Assembly: GCF_000003815.2 (NCBI RefSeq)
Contig: NC_049993.1
Coordinates: forward strand, 186,001-250,000
Direction of reading: 5' to 3'
Length of the DNA: 64,000 bases
Origin: Branchiostoma floridae
Lineage: Eukaryota > Chordata > Leptocardii > Amphioxiformes > Branchiostomatidae
A program made the position numbers and the translations under genes. Shown one piece after another: positions 12,801 through 21,619 of the stretch. The notes below the pieces were generated by a model, which saw only the letters and a list, made by a program, of their open reading frames with translations, did not search any database and had not been told where the DNA came from. Numbering within the stretch: position 1 is the stretch's first letter; each line of letters starts with the position of its first letter.

Positions 12801-15800
12801 GTTTGTTTGCAGGCCCTAAAAAAGCTGTACATTTTGCATGGTTTCTTCAGATGGCCACTGCCATACCTTAACACAACACCACAATACAACTCCTGATATA
12901 ATACAAGCACAGTCTAGCTGCCAATGCCAGCTTTGATTGAAAGCTCTTGATTCTGCAGATCTAATGAAAGTCTGGTTTGATCATTTTATTTCAGTTTAAA
13001 CAACTGATGTTGCGCCTAGACCCAGCAGAGGATGACGATGAGATGCCAGAGAGAGAGTCAACCACATTGTCCCGAACCAAGATAACACCTACAAAAGAAG
13101 GCAACTCAATCAATGACAAAGGTAGCTGTGAGGTCAACTTCATTATTCATTGAATTGAGAGAATGTCAATCATTGAGTAATCCTTAGGAACCGTACGGCA
13201 TTTAGTAAGGGGGGAGGGCCGGTCGCCAGAGGGTCGGGTCAAAATTTTTTTGCTAGGCCCTCCCCCCAGGTCAAATTTTTTTTGCTAGGCCCTCCCCCCA
13301 AGTCAAAAATTTTTTGCTAGGCCCTCCCCCTCGTATCAACTTTGAAAAAATATTGAAATGTGCTTTGCGTCATACTTTTTCATGATTTTCATCGCGAAGC
13401 GATCTCTCACCCCCTAGTAAAAAGGGAAACTGAATGGCTCAAAATATCTGCTTAATAGGGGGATAAATATCTGTTTCATAGAGGCATAAATATTTGCTTT
13501 ATCGACTAAAATTATTTCATTGTTTTGATATCCAAACAAAACCTGAAAAGCATGTACCTGGATTTCTAGTAGATTTGCGCCACGAAGCGGCGCGCGCCCC
13601 GCCCCCTTATTTTACGCATTGCTTGCGGGGCCTGAGCGGCTTGACGGGAACTATTTTCAATTTACATATATTTTTTACTTTTTCTTGGTTCTGTGGTGGT
13701 AATAACTAAGCTTTAACTGACAGTAAATCGGGCAGAAAATGACAACAAAAACGACAGCACGATTCGACTAACCAAAACTGTAGTGGGGAGGGGGGCACTG
13801 ACGAGAGACGCTGATTTTTCCGAGGCACGGAGTCGACCGGCCGCCTCTCTCTAGGTGCCGGCGGGCGTGAGAGATCTTTAGAAAATGCCACGCTTTTTTG
13901 CCACGATTTCCTGCATTGCATTTTGATGGGCAATTTGCTGGTTCAATTACATTTCTATTAAAAAAGCACGAGGGTTTCAAGTTTTTGAGATTACGACGTC
14001 CCCGTGTCTGGCGCCAAAGGCACGAAGCATCGCAAGGTAGGTCCGGGGAAATTTTGAAATCTTGACCCTCTTAAAAGCGAATTCCTGCAGTTTGAGGGAT
14101 ATATTTTGCTGGCAAACAAAGCAAAGTTTAATGGCATTTTTTTTAGAAAGACAAAATTAAATCCCCCTGAACACATTATCACGATGTCGGCCACCAAAGG
14201 CGCGAGGCCGGTCACGTCAAAAGGGATCCAGGGAAATTTGCAAATCATTACCCTCGAGCTCTGAAACGCCATTTCATACTTTTTGAGGGCCCCAGGCGTA
14301 AATTTTGCTGGCAATCTAGAGTTTAATAACATTTCTGTAAGTGAAAAAGGTTTTCGAGGGCGATGCATAAGCCCTGCCCCTTACACCGCATTTTCACTGT
14401 TGTGTTCAGCGCCGACCTTTGGGCGCGCGATCCCTTGCGGAGGTCAAAAAAATTTTTGAAATCTTGACCCTCTGAAACGCAATTTCTTGGATTTTAAGGG
14501 ACACGTTTTGCTGGTAGACCAAGCAATTTTTTTTGCTTGGCCCTCCCCCCAAGTCAAAAAATTTTTGCTAGGCCCTCCCCCTGGCTCAATATTTTTTTGC
14601 TTGGCCCTCCCCCCTCTGGCGACCGGCCCTCCCCCCCTCGCTAAATGCCGTACGGTCCCTTTTACAATTTATGGAATTTGTATGTGCATGCAGTAGTCTG
14701 TGAGTGTGTGTCTTTTTTGGCTGGTAATAACCTGACTGATGTTTCAGTAACAATACTAACATCCCAGCTGCAGGTACATGTACATGTGCATGTACCTGCC
14801 TCAGAGTCAGAATATGCTCCTTGCTCCAGGTAGTGTTGCAAGGATTCTGTTCATGACCTAACTTCCTGATCCAGATAGCCTCCTAGATCTATTGTGTGTG
14901 CCTGACTATAATACATGTGCACCATATACAATGTACAATGTATATGACTTTGGCCCAGTCCTTTACACAAGGATGTTCTGTCATGGCGGACTTTCACATG
15001 TATTCTCTTGATTTCTGCTTCTATTTTCTTAGCTCTGGATTTAACGAAACATTTTAGTTCTGGATTGCACTTCAATTCACAGAAAATTCATACATGCAGC
15101 TGCAATTACAAAACAGGTGCATAAAGGCTGCTTAACAGCTAGCTTTTTGGCTTACTTAACTTAACCACACAAATAGTAAGGAAATTTCATCAGTTGCCAT
15201 TTTTTGTATGACACAATTTGCAAATAAAACATGCAAGAATCAGTCATTGTCCATACTGACACTAACTGTTGCTTGGGAAGCGCTGAGTGCTGTCCCAGTG
15301 GGTTGTAGCTATTGCCTTGGATTGGAAGTGGTGAGGACCATGGATGGGTTGTTTTCATGTAATGATTCTATCCTTAGGAACTGAGGCAGAGGATAACCAG
15401 GGTCAGGAGACAGAGGTGGAGGGGAAGGAGGGTTCAGGCACTAAAGCTGAGGGACAGGTACAAATACAGCTTCTATTCTACTATACATGTAAATGACAAG
15501 TGAAATAATCATTTTATTGTTAGTAGATGATTAATTGCTTTCAACAAGTCCTACCACAATTCAGAGCAATGAAAATCCCAAATCTACGAGGTATGACTGT
15601 AGCAGGTCATCGGAGATGTGTCATATAGGGTGGCTGGGCATGTGTTAGCAACATGTGTTAGCAACATGCAACATGCCCTGCTGTTAGCTTCTGTCGGACA
15701 ATTGAAGTGATGTGACCTTCCATCAATTTCCCAGTCTTCAAGAAGCTATGCTTGTGGCTTGTTAACATGAGACTTCAGGAGGATGTCATTTTTACAGATT

Positions 15801-16988
15801 CAGAATTTTTGGGTTGGGGTTTTGTGCGCGTTAAAATTTTCGTGTTAAAACTTGCGCGTTAAAAACATGCGCGTTAAAATATGCAAATTAGCTGATTCCC
15901 TGGGGATTTGAAAACTTTTTTGCAGTTTTAAACTTAAAAGCTTGAAGAAGATAACACAAAATGAAATTAAGTATCATCTTGTTGCATTCTAGAGTACAAA
16001 TATCCCTTTCCAGGAGTTTAAAGTGATTTTTAAACATTAAGTTTTAACGCGCAACAAAGGTTGATATTTGCATGTGAAACAATCTGCTTGAGAAAAGATG
16101 AAATGAAGCTTGTAGAATGGAAAAAAGCCTCAAGCAGTTATATCTTATGATATAAAGCCTTACACTAGTAATTTTTCCATGTATTTGTGTCTTATTCAAG
16201 TGATTTTGAAATCTTCTGGATATGCAAATTAGCCTATTCCCAAGGGACCTAAAAATTAGGGGCTTTTCAAACCCAAAATTCAGGTAACAGATGTAAAATC
16301 ATATAATGGGGTCACATTTTTCTGCCTAAGAATTTCTAAATGCACAACTTAATTTTTTAACGCGCAGAAAACCCGTTCCCGAATTTTTGAGGCAGTGTGT
16401 AAAGCGACTATTTAAGAACAAAAGCATTTTAATCCTACTTTGAATGAGAACATTTTAATCCTACTTTGAAATTGGTTTTATGAAAATCAGCAGGTGAGTG
16501 AAAAGTCTTCAGCAGTCCTGAAATCAAGACGAGGAAGACCACCCAAAGAAAAGACAACCCCCAAACCTGCAAAGAGGCGGCAGAGAAGAAAGAGGAGAAG
16601 AGTATCCTTTGATCTGTACTAAAACATTGTATTTGGCATGCTTTTGGTTTTCAACTATGGCACCATATGGTGACTAGTTTTGGCATTAAAGTCACAATGA
16701 TAGAGAGTCCATACAGTACTGTGAAGGATGTTGTAAACCTTCTCCCTGCTTCCCAACTTCATAAACAATACAATAAGATACATTAATCTTTACATATTGT
16801 ATAATCAGACAGATTCACTTGCTGACATTTCCCCAGGCCAGGACTCAATGGCAACATTATGGAGGTAAAACCTAGTATAGTTAATTTTTTTTTAGGTACG
16901 TATCCTTAACCTTTCATAGGTGGTGACTATGGACAGTGATGATGATGATGAAGAGGGTGATTCCAGTGATCCTGACTTTATGCTTTGA
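774..16988 (+). CDS. NIPBL: NIPBL / Nipped-B / SCC2 cohesin loader, C-terminal 14 exons (5' part outside window)
   Basis: Exons: 774-840, 2230-2284, 3904-4039, 4537-4644, 5136-5192, 6401-6550, 7324-7467, 8726-8840, 10679-10793, 11675-11849, 12995-13121, 15378-15457, 16494-16601, 16920-16988. Every junction has AG/GT and the phases agree, giving 1,506 nt (501 codons plus TGA). The product matches the C-terminal HEAT-repeat region of the cohesin loader (Nipped-B C-terminal domain); recognisable stretches include EMGDVSSG, AMGTD..MRNKADQQLSEID, ALCSHLYSLVRCNRQHRRA and YVADNLACFPYATQDEPLF, all close to vertebrate NIPBL from memory. With MAU2/SCC4 this protein loads cohesin onto chromatin and activates loop extrusion in the nucleus. 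The tail differs from the HEAT body: acidic low-complexity sequence, an AT-hook-like RRGRPPK, a basic run and a final acidic segment. The upstream, larger part of the gene lies left of the window. Homology is high confidence; the last three exons are inferred from splice phase and composition. Confidence 0.93.
968..1170 (+). repeat. Dispersed repeat with tgcaggta motifs, copy 1
   Basis: ataaatatcctatg...gtatatggattgtt...ctgcattaactgtt...gttcctgaacaatt is repeated at 6,972-7,165 in the same orientation. Upstream (870-915) tgcaggta recurs several times. No coding content. Confidence 0.65.
2230..2284 (+). CDS. NIPBL: NIPBL exon, EDLKEMGDVSSG segment
   Basis: The acceptor is tttgcag ending at 2229 and the donor is gtaatg at 2285. 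The encoded EDLKEMGDVSSG is essentially invariant in animal NIPBL as I remember it. The last two bases (GG) complete a Gly codon with the next exon. Confidence 0.9.
2506..2712 (+). mobile_element. ~200-bp palindromic MITE, copy 1
   Basis: It is rich in ccgcgaaaat/attttcgcgg and reads as a long imperfect palindrome: the left half has gcgggg.atttaatttcgtggtagc, the right half cctccgcgaaaattaaaccac. A second copy in inverse orientation lies at 18,669-18,872. Two overlapping open frames here are artefacts of the MITE. Confidence 0.7.
3090..3480 (+). repeat. Dispersed repeat fragment (same family as 142-420)
   Basis: tttgctcattttgcagctgct, ggaaacagtcgaacatggat and gcacggatgtcatccttatt parallel 195-310. 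No gene signal; it lies in the intron before the NIPBL exon at 3,904. Confidence 0.5.
3904..4039 (+). CDS. NIPBL: NIPBL exon, HEAT-repeat segment SIMQIYLKHVMETFF
   Basis: The acceptor is cttcacag ending at 3903 and the donor is gtaaca at 4040. The 45 codons cover two amphipathic helices ending in GLVHPVQ, matching the vertebrate segment with the same ending. Directly after the donor, (AATG)n sequence begins at about 4047. Confidence 0.92.
4045..4110 (-). repeat. LINE-like 3' tail on minus strand in NIPBL intron
   Basis: The run aatgaatgaatgaatgaatt (4047-4066), followed by ttatttctcaaggcacaatg, reads on the minus strand as a tail with an AATAAA signal and (TTCA)n end. No coding remnant is seen nearby. 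Confidence 0.45.
4537..4644 (+). CDS. NIPBL: NIPBL exon, CVPYLVAMGTD...NKADQQLSEID segment
   Basis: The acceptor is cttgcag ending at 4536 and the donor is gtaagt at 4645. It has 36 codons and is in phase 0 at both ends. AMGTD and NKADQQL.EID are hallmark strings of the NIPBL C-terminal domain. Confidence 0.93.
5136..5192 (+). CDS. NIPBL: NIPBL exon, MKALAGIKMSFKLQQ segment
   Basis: The acceptor is cctacag ending at 5135 and the donor is gtcagc at 5193. It has 19 codons, phase 0 at both ends. The donor is followed about 100 bp later by a mariner-like insertion (5297-6183). Confidence 0.9.
5295..6185 (+). mobile_element. Mariner-like non-autonomous element (TA target site)
   Basis: The body 5297-6183 begins CGAGGGTCCTTCAAAAAGTA, a mariner-type terminus, and is flanked by TA (5295-5296, 6184-6185). 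The right end is a diverged inverse. The inverted homology continues for about 110 bp inward (AATTGAGTTGAAATCTGGCA versus its inverse near 6,105-6,135). The 887-bp body has no intact transposase frame. Confidence 0.75.
6401..6550 (+). CDS. NIPBL: NIPBL exon, ALCSHLYSLVRCNRQHRRALLLSLL segment
   Basis: The acceptor is atctgcag ending at 6400 and the donor is gtgagt at 6551. The 50 codons include the conserved SHLYS...NRQHRRA and LFDD strings. The preceding loop (NGDCIVRGMREDENRSPT) is more divergent from vertebrate NIPBL. Confidence 0.93.
6972..7165 (+). repeat. Dispersed repeat, copy 2
   Basis: Direct repeat of 968-1170, about 75-80% similar by eye, ending tggtgcagctaatttt versus ctgctgcaggtagttt. 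Both copies lie in NIPBL introns. Confidence 0.6.
7182..7217. repeat. Perfect 15-bp inverted repeat with 6-nt loop
   Basis: AAATGTCAATGATCA (7182-7196) is followed after GCTGAG by its exact inverse complement (7203-7217). It lies in a NIPBL intron 107 bp before an exon. Confidence 0.9.
7324..7467 (+). CDS. NIPBL: NIPBL exon, ADNLACFPYATQDEPLFIIHHVD segment
   Basis: The acceptor is catccacag ending at 7323 and the donor is gtaggt at 7468. The 48 codons are one of the best-conserved parts of NIPBL (ADNLACFPY.TQ.EPLFI.HH.D). Confidence 0.94.
8095..8725 (+). repeat. Dispersed ~1-kb repeat family, copy A (partial)
   Basis: Shares caagtgaccgtaggtaac, cacatggcctgttctaca, ggggtgatttctgaaatcat then tacatc, and gtgcataattgcgca with copies B (19,065-20,010) and C (31,785-32,810), all in the same orientation. 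It abuts the NIPBL exon at 8,726. No clear termini were identified. Confidence 0.55.
8726..8840 (+). CDS. NIPBL: NIPBL exon, acidic linker
   Basis: The acceptor is gtgtgtag ending at 8725 and the donor is gttaga at 8841. It encodes a low-complexity acidic stretch (ADDEPGSP... VDDDDLEED). The position corresponds to the Ser/Asp-rich linker of vertebrate NIPBL. It ends with one base of a split Ala codon. Confidence 0.8.
9035..10565. mobile_element. 1.5-kb foldback element with ~170-bp inverted arms
   Basis: The left arm is about 9,037-9,212 and the right arm about 10,385-10,563. They share in inverse orientation ctttggttgatcatattt, gcatcaatttcaatgtttta, gattccctttcc and catgaaacgagcacagggcc. 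The interior holds a copy of the catg.aggcctgaggtc..aactcttg repeat. No transposase was seen. It occupies the intron before the NIPBL exon at 10,679. Confidence 0.7.
10679..10793 (+). CDS. NIPBL: NIPBL exon, ILLLMLKQYLKDLYGFTD segment
   Basis: The acceptor is ctataacag ending at 10678 and the donor is gtttgt at 10794. The LLMLKQ.LK.LYGF.D helix is conserved with vertebrate NIPBL. The upstream intron carries the 9.0-10.6 kb foldback element. Confidence 0.9.
10842..11139 (+). repeat. Tandem duplication of 149 bp (two copies)
   Basis: actaacttcaaatgaagtac starts at 10842 and again at 10991. The two 149-bp copies appear identical by eye and end in ggctcattaccttcataaga. This is either a recent duplication or an assembly slip. 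Confidence 0.92.
11675..11849 (+). CDS. NIPBL: NIPBL exon, YSPTEAAKVYDKSLNR segment
   Basis: The acceptor is attgtag ending at 11674 and the donor is gtaagt at 11850. It encodes YSP.E.AKVYDK..NR, then a segment ending in HYLD, as in vertebrate NIPBL. The open frame runs upstream of the acceptor, but that part is intron. Confidence 0.9.
12995..13121 (+). CDS. NIPBL: NIPBL exon, FKQLMLRLDPAEDDDE segment
   Basis: The acceptor is tatttcag ending at 12994 and the donor is gtagct at 13122. The FK.LM..LDP..DD motif corresponds to the end of the conserved region. The rest is polar and poorly conserved. Only 70 bp downstream starts the 1.47-kb inverted-repeat element. Confidence 0.85.
13190..14665. 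mobile_element. 1.47-kb TIR element built of satellite-like units
   Basis: The left end is aaccgtacggcatttagtaa plus ggggggagggccggtcgccagagg; the right end is the inverse (ctctggcgaccggccctcc ... ctaaatgccgtacggtccc). Inside, tttgctaggccctcccccc blocks flank roughly 190-bp units containing gaaattttgaaatcttgacc, ctc..aaacgccatttc and tttgctggcaga. No target duplication was found. Related copies lie at 27,845-28,790 and 63,360-64,000. Confidence 0.75.
15378..15457 (+). CDS. NIPBL: NIPBL exon, Glu/Gly-rich linker
   Basis: The acceptor is tatccttag ending at 15377 and the donor is gtacaa at 15458. The 80 nt restore phase with the preceding exon and encode a Glu/Gly-rich, presumably disordered stretch. 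Support comes from splice sites and phase, not from conserved motifs. Confidence 0.7.
15800..16392. mobile_element. GCGCGTTAAAA inverted-repeat element in NIPBL intron
   Basis: The left end has gggttttgtgcgcgttaaaa then three more gcgtgttaaaa/gcgcgttaaaa copies (15,825-15,880). The right end has ttttttaacgcgcagaaaac, and another ttttaacgcgc sits at about 16,043. Both ends carry a g(g)ggttttctgcgcgttaaa terminal inverted repeat. No coding capacity. Confidence 0.6.
16494..16601 (+). CDS. NIPBL: NIPBL exon with AT-hook-like motif
   Basis: The acceptor is a tandem NAGNAG (cagcag at 16488-16493), so an optional Gln can be added. The donor is gtatcc at 16602. It encodes RRGRPPK (16527-16547), an AT-hook core, followed by a strongly basic run. 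If the donor is skipped, the frame reaches a stop at 16619-16621 (VSFDLY stop), so a shorter alternative tail is possible. Confidence 0.75.
16920..16988 (+). CDS. NIPBL: NIPBL terminal exon, acidic tail and stop
   Basis: The acceptor is ctttcatag ending at 16919. In phase 0 it reads VVTMDSDDDDEEG...DPDFML and TGA (16986-16988). The acidic tail after a basic AT-hook exon is a coherent nuclear-protein C terminus, but I cannot confirm its conservation. Confidence 0.72.
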   Translation: MVTMDSDDDDEEGDSSDPDFML

Positions 16989-18220
16989 TGGACTTCACTA
17001 CACATCAGCTGATCTCATAGCTAGTACACGTACATCATACGGTACATGTACCTTAAGTACCCTCTGAGAAACACGTTTCATTGTTCAGGACTCAGCAGAG
17101 ATGAGGTTGCATCCTCATCCATGTTGTCCATTTGTAAATTGTTTGATTTTATTTCTTTGTACTAAACTACTCAGATTAAGGTTGGGCAAAACCATGTTAA
17201 TTATGAACAAGCTATTTCCATGAAGTTTGTCAGTGGTGTTTGTTTCAGGTGTGTTTTATGGACGTTATGCATTTTGGAAATAACAGAATATGAACTTCTA
17301 GGCCGTTGTATTATTTGTTTAGAACAGTTTCTTTTTTGCACATCACAATGTATATACCCAGCACCTTCCCTGGTCTTTCTATCACCATAAAGTAGCAAAG
17401 TATAATGCAAGTTAACTTCCTCCTGGTTATGAAATGAAATACAGTCTTAGTCTTAGATCTTTGTCACTTTGATAGTTATGTACAGTTAGGAATAGTAGTT
17501 TTTAATGTGTTTCATGTCTGGCAGTTGCCACGATATATTAAAGTGTAAGATGTTTATGGCACTCTTTCCAGGTGTAGTCATGACACTGCACCTGGCCACC
17601 TGTGTAAGTAATAACTTGTTACTTGGGCAGATTAAAGTGGTCATCAGTCTTAAAAGCAGTATGGTCTGGCTCTTCTGCATAATAAGCCAAGAAAGGATTA
17701 GATATGAAGGCCACTGCAAATAACTAGATAAACAGATATTGTGTTCAGATATGGGTAGCATTTCTCAAAGCTTAGTAATGTGGCCTGTAGCTCTGATCAA
17801 ATTGTAAGTTTCAATTAGATACAAGTGATTTGAATAAGTTGTAAGTTCACTTACAACTTTTGATGACAAAATATTTGAGCAACTACAAAGAACAAAATTT
17901 TTATATGATTGGTCTACTTAACATGGACACTAGTCTGTGTAACGTAAACTCCGCTATCCGAAGCTTGTAGGATGCGCCTAAGAAGCTCGATTAAATCTGG
18001 CTACATTGACACAAGCAACACATCGCACAGCCATAAAACTGAATTGCTGTGAAAATACATGGATACAATTATCGTACACAGTGCACCGTATTGCTCTATT
18101 CTAATATTGGTAAAATTTATATGCGAATGATGATTACAATATTATGCTTAGAATATTGCATTGCACATTGATATACTGAAGAAGTTGAGCATCAATCAAT
18201 AACTGACCTCAGTTCAGTTC
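16989..18220 (+). other. Probable NIPBL 3' UTR and downstream sequence
   Basis: No coding signal is seen here. ATTAAA variant polyadenylation hexamers occur at 17537-17542 and 17631-17636; no canonical AATAAA was noticed in the first kilobase. The true 3' end cannot be fixed from sequence alone. Confidence 0.35.
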
Positions 18221-18223
18221 AGG

Positions 18224-18650
18224 TCATCCTTCCGGTGACACAATAAAGTTCCTCCAGGCGGCTCTGTCCTTGATGACAGACAGGAGGTCTCCGTCTTGGA
18301 GGCCAACATCTTCCTCAATCACCCTCTTAAGAGTCAGGGATGGTCGGCCACGTCTTCTCTTGTCGTCAGGCCGCCAGAGCAGAACCCTTCCGGCCATCTC
18401 GTCGTGGCGCATGATGTGACTGGCAAGGGCCAGGCATCGGTCGCGGATGACTGGTAATCCGTGGCAGGCCATTGTAGAGTTGTGTGTTGGTGGTATGACT
18501 CTTCCAGTCAACATTCAAGGTGGCACGAAGGAGCCGGGTATAGTTCCCGTCAAGTTTCTTGCAAAGGGTTTTGGTTAAGGACCATGAATCTGAACCGTAG
18601 AGCAGAATGGACTCAACACTTGATCTGAAGACTTTGATCTTGGTGGCATT
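18224..18650 (-). pseudogene. LINE reverse transcriptase C-terminal fragment
   Basis: The minus strand encodes VFRSSVESILLYGSDSW, then W.LTKTL..KLDGNYTRLLR, and in a shifted frame HIMRHDEMAGRVLLW followed by KRRRGRP. The pattern Y.S-W-x(n)-LLR...GHVLR...GKRRRGRP is the usual C terminus of L1/RTE-like ORF2 proteins. Frameshifts near 18,500 show it is inactive. It lies 1.2 kb downstream of NIPBL. Confidence 0.75.
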
Positions 18651-18668
18651 TGAATTACTGACCTACAT

Positions 18669-18872
18669 GTACTGTAAATGCAGAATCTTTCACAGTGGTT
18701 TAATTTTCGCGGAGGCGGCTTCATCGCAAATTTAAAACTACCACAACCTTTTTTCCAGCAGTAAGAGACTACTGTGCATGGTGCTACCGTGAAATTAAAA
18801 CCACCGCGAAAAGTCCATTTTCCCGCTACCTCGAAATTGAATCTCTGCTAACTTAAAGGCATTTACAGTATA
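18669..18872 (-). mobile_element. ~200-bp palindromic MITE, copy 2 (inverse)
   Basis: It contains ggtttaattttcgcggaggc at its left side and ccaccgcgaaaagtccattt at its right, matching the inverse complement of 2506-2712. It begins actgtaaatgc and ends gcatttacagt, giving terminal inverted repeats of about 11 bp. Confidence 0.75.
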
Positions 18873-19064
18873 TGGTAACATACATAAGGCATTAAATTCA
18901 AGACGAGAAGAGATTTCAATTTCAAACAATTCGGGTTTTTACAGTATATGTGGATTCTGTCATCATAACTGATAATTATGAATATTTTTGCAAAATGCCA
19001 AAGATTGATTCACTAATTGGTATTGTATGACAACATCTATTATCACATGAATGCAAAATCACAA

Positions 19065-20010
19065 CTTAAAACAAGTGACCGTGGGTAACATATTCTGACG
19101 TAATTATGGTTTCAGATCTATTGGTTGTGATGTCCTCTGTGGTGTGTGACATTACCTTTATATCACATACAGAACACATCACATTGACTTCTACCAAAAA
19201 CCTACTTAAAAGTTAATGGACCTTACTGCCAAATGTCCTTTACACAATCCTGTACGCATCAACAGCAAAGTCAGCGTCTCAAAAAGAACAACACCAAATG
19301 AAAAATTTTGAAAATTGTCAGTTGGTGCACAACGTCAGCTGTTCACGTAGTACGACAGCTGTTTTTGCATTACACAACACGATATAACCCACGCGATTTG
19401 CTTGGAGATAAGCTGATTGCCAACAGTACCACACATCTGTTAAACGTACAAATTGATACCATATACATGTATATGTCTGTAACAAAATTCCAGTACATAC
19501 CAACGCAACATCAGCGTAACAGAAGGGGAGCACGAAACAACTAACAGCACAAGCAAAAGATAACACACAAGGTCCTCAAACGCACAAGTAGATAAATACA
19601 GTTACTAGTAATTACTAGTATCAATTCAAAATTGTCAGGGGTACCCCAAACAGTTGTTCCATGACGTCAACTGTTCCAGAGTCAAACTCAGTCTGGTATA
19701 CCACTACCGTGACACATAACCCACCCCATCTGCTTGGGGATGAGCTGATTGCCAAACGCCGAAACCACATTGCCTGTTCCACAGTATCAAAAATAAAGGG
19801 GTGATTTCTGAGATTATTACATCGATTATAACAACAGCTACCGCGAAAGAAAAGAGAACGTGCATAATCGCACAACTGAGTACAGACGACATGCCAAACT
19901 ACATACGTATACGAATGCTGCAAACGGAACATATAGTTGCGAACACTCAACACATAGACCGTTCAAAATACTTTGTCGAGGCAGGTTGCCCTCTAGTTAC
20001 AGAGTAACAA
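19065..20010 (+). repeat. Dispersed ~1-kb repeat family, copy B
   Basis: Contains aacaagtgaccgtgggtaac near the left end, then agctgattgccaa, ggggtgatttctgagattat, gcataatcgcaca, acatgccaaactacata and ttgtcgaggcaggttgccct at the right end. An internal duplicate (19,310-19,450 versus 19,640-19,760) repeats the gtac.acacaacacgatata and cttgg.gat.agctgattgc blocks. Confidence 0.6.
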
Positions 20011-20361
20011 GGGGAGGTCAGAAGACATGACGGGTCCAAATCATGTATGGAATGGGACTTCATTTATCTGTCTGTACTAGTTACTTGCATGAAGATGGAA
20101 GTAGTGTTGCCATACTGTTATGAGGGGTATATCTCAAGAACCGCTGGAAAGTTTGCAATGTTTTTCGGGAGGTCGATAGGTTTGGGTAGTCTACCAGACT
20201 CCGGATCGCTGGAACATCGTAGAAGTGGAACAAGTAGAGGAGTAAGCCGACCAGAGAACTATAGCCGGCTAGGGAACAGCACGCGATCCGCGGATCCGAC
20301 GGACTCCCTTTTTTCAACCTCCTTGGCCCAACAGTACGAGGAACATAAGATAAGTACAGGA

Positions 20362-20420
20362 TGAGATTCAGATTCAGCTTTATTCCTGGATGACTTGGCA
20401 TGTACATGTATATACACATG
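20362..20420 (-). repeat. LINE 3' end on minus strand with (GAATCT)n tail
   Basis: The plus strand reads agattcagattcagctttattcctgg; the inverse complement is a typical AATAAAGCTGAATCTGAATCT LINE terminus. No reverse transcriptase remnant was recognised upstream. Confidence 0.5.
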
Positions 20421-21300
20421 AAATGCGTCATCAGTCACAGAATCAACTTTAAAACATTAATGCATTTACAACATTTAAAATTAGACAGCAATCGGATTAA
20501 AACAAGTGCTTTTAAAAAAAGCTGGCGTTTCGTCTACGTTTATGAGTGTGAACTGTCTTTTTCTTGAAGTAAAATCTGTTAGAAAAAGTCACTCAAGGGC
20601 TGTTGCGTCTATAAGAAAAATTGTTATTTTGGAAAGGAGTACTGTTTAATAGCTGGTCTTGGCTTACAACTTTATTTTAAATGTACAATAAGTTCATTAT
20701 AAAATCTATCAATATACTCAGGTACTTATGTAAAAAGCACCATCAGCACTGTGACAAGATTCTATCTAAATTGACTACCAAATGTCAAACAAATATCCAA
20801 ACCAATTAACAGCTACCTCATCTCTATTATACTGGTTTCCGCATTTACAACATTTCTTCCTTGTTTTCCTGGATAATTTTGCTAATATTCATGAAAATTC
20901 CCATACTTTTGTGTCGAGCGGTGTGACTTTCCACATCCGTGTTGTCTGAAAACTTCTGAATGAAGTCGATACTGAACAATGGAGCATTTGCTACTGTAAG
21001 AAAGGATCGCTGTTTTTGATGGAGTTTCACGCAAACAACATCAAGAGCCTCTGTTTACATCATGAATAGTAGTTTAGTGGCGAGTGTTTTGCGAGAATCA
21101 TCTTACCGCGCATAGGAGCCGCTGCACGGTATTTTCCATTACCATGAACAGAAAAATTCGAATGCCGGGTTTGGAATCTATGAAGTCCTGTTCATAAGAC
21201 AAAGGCCTTGCATATATGAAACGAATACTAAAAAAATGATATATAAAAATACAATATCAATAAATAAATAGAATATTTATATATCATCTTCAATATTTAA
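20420..21300. other. Intergenic stretch, nothing recognised
   Basis: AT-rich sequence with short frames only. No repeat family match within the window was noticed. Confidence 0.5.
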
Positions 21301-21307
21301 AAAGAAA

Positions 21308-21388
21308 AAACCAGGGACTTTCGAATCCGATTTACTTTACCGACTTTCGAATTACTTTACCGATTGAGCTAAGTTGTTACGTGTAATG
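21308..21388 (-). repeat. tRNA-like fragment (SINE head or tRNA remnant)
   Basis: The minus strand reads CTTAGCTCAATCGGTAAAG (A-box/D-arm-like), then about 30 nt later GGATTCGAAAGTCC (B-box-like), followed by CTGGTTTTTTC. The middle carries a short duplication (ttcgaaagtcggtaaagt), so no proper anticodon arm forms. Not a functional tRNA. Confidence 0.4.
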
Positions 21389-21619
21389 TATGTGAGTGTA
21401 CATTATGCTTTAACCTCACTACATAGTATTATTTATGTCGATTTTCGGTCGCTTTCTTGATAAAATCTTTTTTTTTCTTGTGCAATCTTGTGGAATAGAT
21501 GTTATATGGCCATTCAGACGATATTCCCACGGACATGTTTCAAGACAAATACCAGTTCATGTTATCCATAAACCGTACTTGCTGTGGCCTTAACAGATAC
21601 TAATTATATACTAACTAAA

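Noticed and set aside
13494-14833. Several open frames inside the 13-14.7 kb element
   Set aside because: They follow the satellite-like units and C-rich blocks and are not conserved between the three loci of the family.
16837-16865. Small 29-nt exon between the AT-hook exon and the NIPBL terminal exon
   Set aside because: It has acceptor- and donor-like flanks, but its length would break the reading frame of the terminal acidic exon.
19308-20010. Short protein gene(s) in the 19-20 kb region
   Set aside because: The sequence is copy B of a dispersed repeat and the frames are not kept in copies A and C.
21308-21388. Functional tRNA gene on the minus strand
   Set aside because: A- and B-box-like words exist, but the anticodon region carries a duplication and no acceptor stem pairs; a SINE head or remnant is more likely.
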